This document shows positions 45,173 to 52,982 of a stretch of 64,000 nt of DNA, piece by piece. The DNA lies in NCBI RefSeq assembly GCF_002278035.1, contig NZ_CP022604.1:930001-994000 (forward strand), given 5' to 3'. The translations under genes and the position numbers were made by a program. The notes beneath the pieces are model-generated. The model ran no database searches, was not told the DNA's origin, and saw only the letters and a program-made list of their open reading frames with translations. Each line of letters starts with the position of its first letter. Position 1 is the first letter of the stretch. This DNA is from Ochrobactrum quorumnocens. GTDB taxonomy: Bacteria > Pseudomonadota > Alphaproteobacteria > Rhizobiales > Rhizobiaceae.

Positions 45173-45891
45173 GCACCCCGCGACGCGCTATTGCCCGCAT
45201 CGGCCCATCGAGCGATGCGGTTGATGAAATATGAGGAGATGATCGCAAGCGCGAGATAGAGCAAGCAGGCGACGCCGAAGAACAGGAATGGCTCTTTCGT
45301 GACGCGCGCGGCAATCGACGTTTGGCGCAGGATATCCGAGAGTGTAATAACCGATACGAGTGACGTATCTTTCAGCAAAACCAGCCAGAGATTAGCAAGG
45401 CCGGGAAGCGCGATCTTGATCAATTGCGGCAGGATGATTTTGCGCATGGTCTGCCAATACGAAAGACCGACCGCATAGCCGCCTTCATATTGTCCACGCG
45501 GAATAGCTCGAAAAGCAGACAAAAAGACTTCGCTGGAATATGATGAAAACACAAAACCGAGCGCAATCATGCCTGCCACGAAGGCATTGATTTCAACATT
45601 TGCGTTGATATTGAAAAAACTGAGCAGTTGTTGAAGCAGCAAAGACGCGCCAAAATAGACAAGGAAGAGCGTCAATAACTCCGGAAGTCCACGGAAAATA
45701 GTGGTGTAAATGTTGCTTGCGAGGCGTATCGAAGGTTCGCTCGATTGCTTACCCAGAGCAACAATGAAACCAAGTACCAGGCCTACGGGCAATGTCGCAA
45801 GGGCCAAGGAAATCGTGACGACAAGTCCCCATGCGATACTTTTACCCCAGCCGTCGGGGCCAAAACTTAACAAGGTGGCGTAATGTTCCAT
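45169..45891 (-). CDS. Polar amino-acid ABC transporter permease (HisQ type)
   Basis: Inner-membrane permease of 240 residues partnering the HisM-type protein. The EAA loop reads EGGYAVGLSYWQTMRKIILPQ (part shown in sequence near residue 140). About five membrane helices are evident. It follows the binding-protein gene after a 134-bp gap with a strong hairpin. Confidence 0.92.
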   Translation of the reverse strand: MEHYATLLSFGPDGWGKSIAWGLVVTISLALATLPVGLVLGFIVALGKQSSEPSIRLASNIYTTIFRGLPELLTLFLVYFGASLLLQQLLSFFNINANVEINAFVAGMIALGFVFSSYSSEVFLSAFRAIPRGQYEGGYAVGLSYWQTMRKIILPQLIKIALPGLANLWLVLLKDTSLVSVITLSDILRQTSIAARVTKEPFLFFGVACLLYLALAIISSYFINRIARWADAGNSASRGA

Positions 45892-45978
45892 GCGCCTAAT
45901 CTCTTCCTAAGGGCTTCAAGTCTGTGGTGAAACTAGACCTGATAGATTTTGAATTTTCTCTTTATAGCCCAAATAGTT

Positions 45979-46008
45979 ACGCCGGTTTACTTGGAAGTAA
46001 ACCGGCGT
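45979..46008 (-). promoter_or_regulatory. Intercistronic hairpin between binding-protein and permease genes
   Basis: Perfect 13-bp stem ACGCCGGTTTACT / AGTAAACCGGCGT with a 4-base loop. No T-run follows on the transcribed strand, so it is more likely to protect the upstream message or partly terminate than to end the operon. This would fit high binding-protein and lower permease levels. Confidence 0.75.
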
Positions 46009-46025
46009 TTGAATGTTAAAATATC

Positions 46026-46832
46026 TTAGTTTTCTGCACCGTAAGCGTCGAAATCAAAGTACTTGTCATTGACTTCTTTGTACTTACCGTTGGCGCGGAT
46101 TGCTTTGATCGCTTCGTTGAACTTTTCAACCAGCTCAGGACGGCCCTTTTTGAAGGCAACGCCAGCACCAGGACCGTGAATTTCGATAACTGGTGGGAAA
46201 GTACCAACCATCTTGCAACAAGCGCCATCTGGCGTTTTCAGCCATTCGGCCAGCGTCACGCTATCGTCGTTGACGGCGTCCAGACGGCCATTGGCTAGAT
46301 CGAGACGATATTCTTCTGCAGTCGGATAAGCCTTGATCGTGCTGTCGGTGAAGGTCTTTTCCGAATAGTTGGCATGCGTGGTCGAAACCTGTACGCCAAT
46401 CGTCTTGCCTGCGAGATCTTCCTTAGTCACACCCTTGATGTCGGTGTCCTTAGGTGCTGCAACACCGGGAGGCGTGTTGTAATATTTGTTTGAGAAGTCG
46501 ACCTGCTTCTTGCGTTCGTCAGTGATGGACATGGACGCGATGAAGGCATCGAACTTGCCGGACTGAAGGGCAGGGATAGCACCGTCCCACTCCTGCGTCA
46601 CGAACTCGCATTCAGCTTTCATTTCGTCGCAGAGCGCTCTGGCAATATCGACGTCAAAGCCGGAAAGCGTGCCATCTGGCTTGATGAAGTTGAATGGAGG
46701 GTAGGCACCCTCCGTGCCAATCTTAAGCTTCAGGGGTTCCTGAGCATTGGCAATACCGGCGCTCATGCTGCCGAGTGTGATGGCAAGTACTGCAACTGAT
46801 GTCGCCGCAGCGATACGCTTAATAACGCGCAT
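46026..46832 (-). CDS. Polar amino-acid ABC transporter substrate-binding protein (HisJ/ArgT type)
   Basis: Periplasmic binding protein of 268 residues, SBP family 3. A signal peptide ends near GIANAQE (about 30). EGAYPPFNFIKPDGTLSGFDVDIA is the class signature, and QEWDGAIPALQSGKFDAFIASM the second. CCKM-type adjacent Cys pair (GACCKMVG) is notable. The ligand is probably a basic amino acid or histidine; opine-like ligands cannot be excluded. No ATPase gene accompanies the cluster. Confidence 0.92.
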   Translation of the reverse strand: MRVIKRIAAATSVAVLAITLGSMSAGIANAQEPLKLKIGTEGAYPPFNFIKPDGTLSGFDVDIARALCDEMKAECEFVTQEWDGAIPALQSGKFDAFIASMSITDERKKQVDFSNKYYNTPPGVAAPKDTDIKGVTKEDLAGKTIGVQVSTTHANYSEKTFTDSTIKAYPTAEEYRLDLANGRLDAVNDDSVTLAEWLKTPDGACCKMVGTFPPVIEIHGPGAGVAFKKGRPELVEKFNEAIKAIRANGKYKEVNDKYFDFDAYGAEN

Positions 46833-47172
46833 TCTTAGTCCTCTCGTTTAGTTGTGGCTGGTTCCCTGATTCTTTTTCTGGTTCAGCCGCTTCAAGAGAT
46901 GCTGTCGACATAAAACCTTAAGTAGTAAGCCTGACAGTGGATCCCCCGTTCACTACAAATAGATGTCAGAGCTGACAACGCGCAATATTTTTTCGCACTT
47001 ATGCCCAATCATCCGCCCAGGCTTTGATAATCCCACCATTTTCCATGTCTTTGCAAGACGGTTGGCGTAATTTAATTGTGCATGCAGAAAGGGGTTTCAA
47101 AAGGGTTTTCTATAGAATATGGCGATATGACCGTGTTTTTTACGGATATTATCTCAACTAATGGGGAAATCC
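46833..47172. promoter_or_regulatory. Gene-free region upstream of the transporter operon
   Basis: About 340 bp between the binding-protein start and the mobB end. It presumably carries the promoter of the transporter operon on the minus strand. I see no gene, terminator or clear operator. Confidence 0.4.
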
Positions 47173-47676
47173 TCAAAGCTTCATCAATTGCACAACGAAG
47201 TCGGCAATTTCTTCCACTGCATCCAGACTAAACACGGGCAATTTTTCATGTTGATCCATGTGGTCGCTTGCAATTGCAACAATGCTTGGATCGTCCTCGT
47301 ATAGTGGCGGACCGTCATGTCCGAGGGAGCGTCGCAGCTCGATTTTCTTATGAGATTCGCGCTTATAACCTTCGATCAAAACCAGATCACACGGGGCGAG
47401 TTTGCTCGCAATTGCTGCTAACGACGGCTCCTCTTCGCCCAGATTTTCATGCATGATTGCATAGCGCGCTGAGGATACAATTGCGACTTCTGCGGCACCT
47501 GCATTTCTGTGTCGCCATGAATCTGTGCCGACGTGATCGATATCAAAATTATGGTGTGCATGTTTCACAGTGGAGATTCGGTAGCCGCGTTTGGTCAGTT
47601 CCTGCACGAGCTTCTCGGTCAGCGTGGTTTTGCCGGAATTTTTCCAGCCAGTAATACCGAACAGCTTATGGGTCAT
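47173..47676 (-). CDS. mobB: Molybdopterin-guanine dinucleotide biosynthesis adaptor MobB
   Basis: GTP-binding protein of 167 residues. Walker A is GWKNSGKTTLTEKL (about residue 10-22). KHAHHNFDIDHVGTDSWRHRNAG and DLVLIEGYKRE are the MobB landmarks. It assists MobA in attaching GMP to molybdopterin. The start overlaps the mobA end by 4 bases. Confidence 0.94.
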   Translation of the reverse strand: MTHKLFGITGWKNSGKTTLTEKLVQELTKRGYRISTVKHAHHNFDIDHVGTDSWRHRNAGAAEVAIVSSARYAIMHENLGEEEPSLAAIASKLAPCDLVLIEGYKRESHKKIELRRSLGHDGPPLYEDDPSIVAIASDHMDQHEKLPVFSLDAVEEIADFVVQLMKL

Positions 47677-48314
47677 TTCGTGGCCTCGTTCAGACGGGTC
47701 GCTTCAATCAGGTCATCAGGTTTGTTGATGTTGAAGAAGGGGTCACAAGTCTCGCTATCGGCGAGCTGCATAAGGGAAAATTCAACCACTTCAAAGCCGA
47801 TATGGTGTGCGAAGGCGAGGACGCTGGCTTTGTCAGTATGTGCAAGCCATTCGTCGAGTGGCTGCAAAAGGTCTGTCTTCCACAGTCCGAAAATCGGATG
47901 CACACGCCCATTCGAGCTGGCCAGCACAATACGAGCAACGGTATTCTTTTGCTGCTCATGTAGTCGGGACGCCAGATCGCGGGGAAAGAACGGGCCGTCG
48001 GCTGCAACGCTCACCACGAATGGGTAGTCATGAGCATATTCAAGAGCGGTTTTTAACCCGACAAGCGGTCCACCGTGCGAAGAGGGCTTATCTCGGATTA
48101 CCGGAATATTCAGCTCCGGTAGACGCTCAGGATCGCCATTTGCATTGAGAAAAACATGATCGACTTGTGGCGAAAGCCGCTCTGCAACATGCTCGACGAT
48201 CATCGTTGAGCCGAGTTTTTGCAGGAATTTGTCTCCCGCCACACCTCCCGCTTGCATGCGACTGGATTGACCGCCCGCAATAATCGCGCCTGCGATGCGG
48301 ATCATATCCCTCAT
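47673..48314 (-). CDS. mobA: Molybdenum cofactor guanylyltransferase MobA
   Basis: Nucleotidyltransferase of 213 residues that makes molybdopterin guanine dinucleotide for DMSO-reductase-type enzymes. The GTP-binding GAIIAGGQSSRM opens the protein, with Lys in GDKFLQKLG, and VSVAADGPFFPRDL carrying the metal Asp. Its ATG overlaps the stop codon of the DMT gene by one base (TAATG), so the three genes DMT-mobA-mobB look translationally coupled. Confidence 0.94.
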   Translation of the reverse strand: MRDMIRIAGAIIAGGQSSRMQAGGVAGDKFLQKLGSTMIVEHVAERLSPQVDHVFLNANGDPERLPELNIPVIRDKPSSHGGPLVGLKTALEYAHDYPFVVSVAADGPFFPRDLASRLHEQQKNTVARIVLASSNGRVHPIFGLWKTDLLQPLDEWLAHTDKASVLAFAHHIGFEVVEFSLMQLADSETCDPFFNINKPDDLIEATRLNEATK

Positions 48315-49237
48315 TACGAAGGTTCCACTCCGGTTGGCGTCGCGGCCAATGTGCTTTTATTCTGCTCACGCTTTTTGCGAACATTCTCGCGATAGACCAT
48401 ATAGATGCCGCTTCCGACGACGAGAATTGACCCGGCAATTGTATAGGAATCTGGAGCTTCGTTAAAGACTACCGTGCTCAACAGGATCGCCCAAAGCAGG
48501 CTCGAATAACGGAAGGGCGAGACAAACGAGATTTCACCTTCCCGCATGGCCATGATGATGAAGTGATATCCGACAAGCAGAAGTCCCGCAGCTAAAGCCA
48601 TGATAAGAACTGGCACAAGACCAACGGGCTGCCAGCCACCCATAGGCAGGATGAGGCCACCGCCAGTGATAGCTATGGCACCGGCGGTCAGCGTGGACAG
48701 ATAAAGTGTCGGGACATGTGCGGGCACACGACGGGTCGCGATATCACGCATGGCGGCAAAGCAGACGCTGGATAGCAAAATGCCTACGGCAGCAAGACTC
48801 GCCGAACTATCGGTGCCGGGACGAATGATGATGATAACGCCGACAAGCCCGAAGGAGATACACATCCAGCGCCGCCAGCCAACTTTTTCATTGAGGAATA
48901 GCACGGCACCAAGGGTGACGACCAGCGGCGTTGCTTGAAATACCGCTGAGCAAAATGCCTGTGAAAGATGGCCGAGAGAGAAGATATAAGTGACGGTCGC
49001 CAGCACTTCGCCCAAGACGCGCAAAACCGTCATCAAGTCCATCGACAAATGGCGCAATGCGCCGTTGCGCCAGGCGAGCAGGCCTATCGCAATTGTCGCG
49101 AATATCCCGCGGATAAACATATACTGACCGCTGTTCATCTGCGTCAGCAGATATTTCGTCATAGTATCGCCGATGGTGAATGTACCCATGGCGAGGAGCA
49201 TAAATATACTTGCACGAAAATTAGCTGACTGCGGCAC
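48314..49237 (-). CDS. DMT-superfamily transporter (EamA repeats)
   Basis: Inner-membrane protein of 307 residues with about ten hydrophobic helices arranged as two EamA repeats (about 8-140 and 150-285), then a short Lys/Arg-rich tail. EamA proteins export amino acids, nucleosides or other metabolites; the substrate is not evident. Coupling to mobA suggests co-expression with cofactor genes, which may be only positional. Confidence 0.88.
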   Translation of the reverse strand: MPQSANFRASIFMLLAMGTFTIGDTMTKYLLTQMNSGQYMFIRGIFATIAIGLLAWRNGALRHLSMDLMTVLRVLGEVLATVTYIFSLGHLSQAFCSAVFQATPLVVTLGAVLFLNEKVGWRRWMCISFGLVGVIIIIRPGTDSSASLAAVGILLSSVCFAAMRDIATRRVPAHVPTLYLSTLTAGAIAITGGGLILPMGGWQPVGLVPVLIMALAAGLLLVGYHFIIMAMREGEISFVSPFRYSSLLWAILLSTVVFNEAPDSYTIAGSILVVGSGIYMVYRENVRKKREQNKSTLAATPTGVEPS

Positions 49238-49278
49238 GATATAGAATCCGGTTTAGGAATGTATATCGCTATCGCATC

Positions 49279-49297
49279 AATTGGATTCGGTCCAATT
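49279..49297. promoter_or_regulatory. Hairpin between moaA and the DMT gene
   Basis: Stem AATTGGA / TCCAATT with a 5-base TTCGG loop in the 89-bp gap. No T-run follows, so it may be an operator or a weak transcript structure. Confidence 0.4.
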
Positions 49298-49326
49298 TAT
49301 ACTTGTTGCATATGTATTTAAATTAT

Positions 49327-50373
49327 TTATCCGCCCGTAAGGCTCATATGGCGCGCTACGGCCGGGCGGTTGTGGTCACGGTCAATGATGAAATCATGGC
49401 CTTTGGGCTTGCGAGAGATGGCTTCATCAATGGCATCGTTTAGTATGGTGTCGCTCTCACTTGCACGGACCGCAACACGCAAATCTGCATCGTCGTTCTG
49501 CCCCAGACACATATAGAGCATGCCAGTACAAGTGAGGCGTACACGGTTGCAGCTTTCGCAGAAATTATGTGTGAGAGGCGTAATGAAACCAAGACGCCCG
49601 CCGGTTTCAGCAATAGTGACATAACGGGCAGGGCCGCCCGTGCGGTAAGGAATGTCGGACAACGTAAACTGCTGGCTTAGATCGGCGCGCAGCTGTGAAA
49701 GTGGCAGATACTGATCGGTGCGATCGAACTCGATTTCGCCCATGGGCATGGTTTCGATCAAGGTCATGTCCATGTCGCGGTCATGCGCCCAGCGGATCAG
49801 TTCCGGAATTTCGTATTCATTGAAGTTCTTTAACGCAACCGCATTGATTTTAACGCGAATCCCAGCCTTTTGGGCCGCATCGATACCCTCTATGACGCGA
49901 TCAAGATCGCCCCAACGTGTGATGGTACGGAATTTATCGGGGTTGAGCGTATCCATCGAAACGTTGATACGCCGCACGCCGCAATCCGCCAGCTCATCCG
50001 CATATCGGGCCAGCTGGGAACCATTGGTGGTGAGTGTCAATTCGTCCAGTGCACCTGTTTTTAGGTGACGCGATAGTCCGCGAATAAGATGCATGATATT
50101 TTTGCGGACAAGTGGTTCTCCGCCTGTCAGTCGCAACTTGCGGACGCCCTTGTCGATGAATGCACTGCAGATGCGATCAAGTTCTTCGAGCGTCAGCAGG
50201 TCTTTCTTCGGCAGGAAAGTCATATGCTCCGCCATGCAATATGTGCAGCGGAAGTCGCAACGATCCGTCACTGAAACGCGCAAATAGGTAACCGCGCGCC
50301 CAAACGGATCAATCATTTGTCCGGTGGGAGAAACAACAGGCAGAACTTGAGAACCTTGCATAGAGTAAGCCAT
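49327..50373 (-). CDS. moaA: GTP 3',8-cyclase MoaA (radical SAM)
   Basis: First enzyme of molybdenum cofactor synthesis, about 348 residues. The radical-SAM cluster motif is [10 protein letters not shown]-terminal second cluster has [13 protein letters not shown] with a third Cys shortly after in LYMC. The C-terminus ends in Gly-Gly (SLTGG), required for activity in the family. ATG 50373 is preceded by GGAAA; GTG 50382 and ATG 50361 are alternatives in the same frame. It needs Fe-S clusters, so depends on the SUF genes in the same window. Confidence 0.94.
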   Translation of the reverse strand: MAYSMQGSQVLPVVSPTGQMIDPFGRAVTYLRVSVTDRCDFRCTYCMAEHMTFLPKKDLLTLEELDRICSAFIDKGVRKLRLTGGEPLVRKNIMHLIRGLSRHLKTGALDELTLTTNGSQLARYADELADCGVRRINVSMDTLNPDKFRTITRWGDLDRVIEGIDAAQKAGIRVKINAVALKNFNEYEIPELIRWAHDRDMDMTLIETMPMGEIEFDRTDQYLPLSQLRADLSQQFTLSDIPYRTGGPARYVTIAETGGRLGFITPLTHNFCESCNRVRLTCTGMLYMCLGQNDDADLRVAVRASESDTILNDAIDEAISRKPKGHDFIIDRDHNRPAVARHMSLTGG

Positions 50374-50384
50374 TGTTTCCACAC

Positions 50385-50406
50385 GATGCAGAACCCATTC
50401 TGCATC
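50385..50406 (-). promoter_or_regulatory. Perfect hairpin immediately upstream of the moaA start
   Basis: Arms GATGCAGAA and TTCTGCATC form a 9-bp stem with a 4-base loop, ending about 12 bases before ATG 50373. It abuts the ribosome-binding region and could block or position ribosomes, or be a repressor palindrome. Confidence 0.6.
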
Positions 50407-50485
50407 TTAGTTCTAGATAAGTGGCCTCGAACGCTTTGTCCAGTTTACGCGTTTGCTAAGCACCTTCAAGTGATAAGGCATTAAT

Positions 50486-50497
50486 CTGACGCGTCAG
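50486..50497. promoter_or_regulatory. Perfect 12-bp palindrome in the moaA / DUF971 intergenic region
   Basis: CTGACGCGTCAG lies about 113 bp upstream of the moaA ATG and 139 bp upstream of the DUF971 gene; a candidate operator for either divergent gene. Confidence 0.4.
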
Positions 50498-50635
50498 TCT
50501 TTTTGTCTCTTCTCTTCGAGACTGAACATCAATATCTCTTTGATTTGGCGAAATTCAGAGCGTCGGGAGCATATTTTATATGTCAGCCTTCATATGCTGC
50601 AGAATGAACAGCCGCTGGAATGACGGAGAACAATT

Positions 50636-50998
50636 ATGAGTGATGTCTGGCCAACCGAATTGCGAGTCTCGAAAGACCGCAAGCTTCTGACAGTGGCGTT
50701 TGAAAGCGGTGAACGGTTTGAGCTGACTGCGGAGCTTCTGCGTGTCTTGTCTCCATCTGCGGAAGTGCAGGGACACTCACCGGAGCAGCGTGTGACCGTT
50801 GGTGGCAAGCGTAATGTAGAAATTATGCGCATGGACCCTATTGGCAATTATGCCGTCCGCATCACCTTCGACGATATGCACGATACGGGCCTGTTCTCAT
50901 GGACCTATCTCCACAAGCTCGGTACTGAGAAAGACACGCTTTGGCATACTTATCTGGATGAACTTGCGGGAAAAGGTCTAAAACGCGATCCGAGATAA
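50636..50998 (+). CDS. DUF971 domain protein
   Basis: Protein of 120 residues, all DUF971: WPTELRVSKDRKLLTVAFESG and FSWTYLHKLG are typical. DUF971 occurs alone or fused to Fe-S carrier (Mrp/ApbC-like) and gamma-butyrobetaine hydroxylase proteins, so a link to Fe-S or metal biology is possible but unproven. It is divergent from moaA and convergent with fumarase. Confidence 0.88.
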   Translation: MSDVWPTELRVSKDRKLLTVAFESGERFELTAELLRVLSPSAEVQGHSPEQRVTVGGKRNVEIMRMDPIGNYAVRITFDDMHDTGLFSWTYLHKLGTEKDTLWHTYLDELAGKGLKRDPR

Positions 50999-51000
50999 AA

Positions 51001-51028
51001 AAAGGGCGGGAAACCGCCCTTTATTTTC
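51001..51028. terminator. Bidirectional terminator
   Basis: Perfect 9-bp stem AAAGGGCGG / CCGCCCTTT with loop GAAA between the convergent DUF971 and fumarase genes. Confidence 0.9.
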
Positions 51029-51043
51029 AATCAGGTTTTTATC

Positions 51044-52663
51044 TCAACCGAGATTGAGTTCCTTGAAGAAGTCGTTGCCCTTGTCATCGATGACGATAAA
51101 GGCGGGGAAGTCGACCACTTCAATACGCCAGATGGCTTCCATGCCAAGTTCTGGATACTCGACAACTTCGACCTTTTTAATGCAATCCTGCGCAAGACGA
51201 GCGGCCGGGCCGCCAATCGATCCAAGGTAGAAGCCGCCGTGAGTGCCGCAGGCTTCGCGCACCTGTCGCGAGCGATTGCCTTTGGCGAGCATCACCATCG
51301 AGCCACCAAACGACTGGAACTGATCAACGTAGGAATCCATTCGGCCAGCCGTTGTCGGGCCGAAAGAACCCGAGGCGTAACCAGCTGGAGTTTTTGCCGG
51401 ACCCGCATAATAGATCGGATGGTTCTTGAAGTATTCGGGCATCGCTTCGCCATTTTCCAGGCGCTCACGGATTTTCGCATGCGCCAGATCGCGTGCGACG
51501 ATAATCGAACCGGTCAGCGAGAGCTGCGTCTTTACAGGATGCTTTGACAGTTCCTTGAGGATGTTTTCCATCGGCTGATTGAGGTCGATCTTGACCACAT
51601 GCGATGACAGCTTTTCCTCGTCAATCTCAGGCATATATTGTGCCGGATTTGTTTCAAGCTGTTCCAGGAAGATACCGTCTCTGGTGATCTTTCCTTTGGC
51701 CTGACGATCGGCAGAGCAGGAAACACCCAGGCCAATAGGCAGCGATGCACCGTGGCGTGGCAAACGGATAACACGAACGTCGTGGCAGAAATACTTGCCG
51801 CCGAACTGCGCGCCGACACCAAGCGACTGGGTCAGTTTGTGAATCTCAGCTTCCATTTCCAGATCACGGAAAGCATGGCCCGTCTCGGAACCTTGCGTTG
51901 GCAGACTATCGAGATAGCGTGTTGATGCCAGTTTCACCGTCTTCAGGTTCATTTCAGCAGACGTACCGCCGATAACGATTGCCAGATGATAAGGCGGGCA
52001 GGCTGCAGTGCCGAGGCTGAGGATCTTGTCCTTCAGAAAGTCGATCATGCGATCGTGGGTCAACAGAGAAGGCGTCCCCTGAAACAAGAACGTCTTGTTG
52101 GCCGAACCGCCGCCCTTGGCTACAAACAGGAACTTGTAAGCGTCTTCGCCTTCTTCATAGATGTCGATCTGAGCAGGCAGATTGTTCTTGGTGTTCTTTT
52201 CCTCGAACATCGAAAGTGGGGCAAGCTGCGAATAACGCAAGTTCTTCTTGTTATAGGCATCAAGAACGCCGGCACCAAGCGCATCTGCGTCGCCGCCTTC
52301 CGTCCAGACGCGACGGCCTTTCTTGCCCATTATGATAGCAGTGCCAGTATCCTGACACATCGGCAAAACACCACCAGCGGCAATATTGGCGTTCTTCAAA
52401 AGATCATAAGCGACGAAGCGGTCATTATCGGTTGCTTCGGGATCTTCCATAATATTGGCAAGCTGCTGCAAATGGCCGGGGCGTAACAGGTGATTGATAT
52501 CAGCAAATGCCGCTTCCGAAAGAATGCGCAGGCCTTCAGCGTCAACGCTCAGGATTTCCTGTCCCTTGAACGTGTCGACCGACACGTGTTCCGAAGTCAG
52601 TTTGCGATAAGGGGTTTTATCTTCGCCAAGAGGGAAAAGATCGGCGGCGCTTGCTTCTGCCAT
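51044..52663 (-). CDS. fumA: Fumarate hydratase, class I (4Fe-4S)
   Basis: Oxygen-sensitive class I fumarase of 539 residues converting fumarate and malate in the TCA cycle. The cluster cysteines are expected in MCQDTGTAI (N-terminal domain), SCSADRQ and [11 protein letters not shown] (C-terminal). The C-terminal beta domain has [21 protein letters not shown] start at ATG 52663 because GAGGT lies 8 bases upstream; ATG 52693 would add ten residues. No class II fumarase gene lies nearby. Confidence 0.95.
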   Translation of the reverse strand: MAEASAADLFPLGEDKTPYRKLTSEHVSVDTFKGQEILSVDAEGLRILSEAAFADINHLLRPGHLQQLANIMEDPEATDNDRFVAYDLLKNANIAAGGVLPMCQDTGTAIIMGKKGRRVWTEGGDADALGAGVLDAYNKKNLRYSQLAPLSMFEEKNTKNNLPAQIDIYEEGEDAYKFLFVAKGGGSANKTFLFQGTPSLLTHDRMIDFLKDKILSLGTAACPPYHLAIVIGGTSAEMNLKTVKLASTRYLDSLPTQGSETGHAFRDLEMEAEIHKLTQSLGVGAQFGGKYFCHDVRVIRLPRHGASLPIGLGVSCSADRQAKGKITRDGIFLEQLETNPAQYMPEIDEEKLSSHVVKIDLNQPMENILKELSKHPVKTQLSLTGSIIVARDLAHAKIRERLENGEAMPEYFKNHPIYYAGPAKTPAGYASGSFGPTTAGRMDSYVDQFQSFGGSMVMLAKGNRSRQVREACGTHGGFYLGSIGGPAARLAQDCIKKVEVVEYPELGMEAIWRIEVVDFPAFIVIDDKGNDFFKELNLG

Positions 52664-52982
52664 TGTGGTACCTCGCTTGCTTGCCTGCGGCATCTCGTAA
52701 GATGCGCTCCGTTATTCAGCCCAAACCAAAGTCAGGGCATATTCTGCGGGGCTTTTATCGCGATGCAGGGCGGAATCCACTGCGGCACATTGTTCAGCCG
52801 CACAGTAAAGAGACAGGCAGTGTGACCGCAAAAGCGCTTTTCAAGAAAAATTGATAGAGTTGGGACCAAAATTATTGGAGGATGCGTTAACGTTAAAAGT
52901 TTCTATACGACATTCATCAATTCTATGGGCAAAGATTGAAGCGGATTCGCTTTTTAGCGATTGCATTGAATGGGCGGTTAGA

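Noticed and set aside
50383..50600. Moco riboswitch upstream of moaA
   Set aside because: The leader shows a simple hairpin and a palindrome but not the multi-helix arrangement I would need to see.
52851..52982. Upstream TTG start for the L,D-transpeptidase
   Set aside because: It adds 44 residues before the signal segment without a convincing ribosome site.
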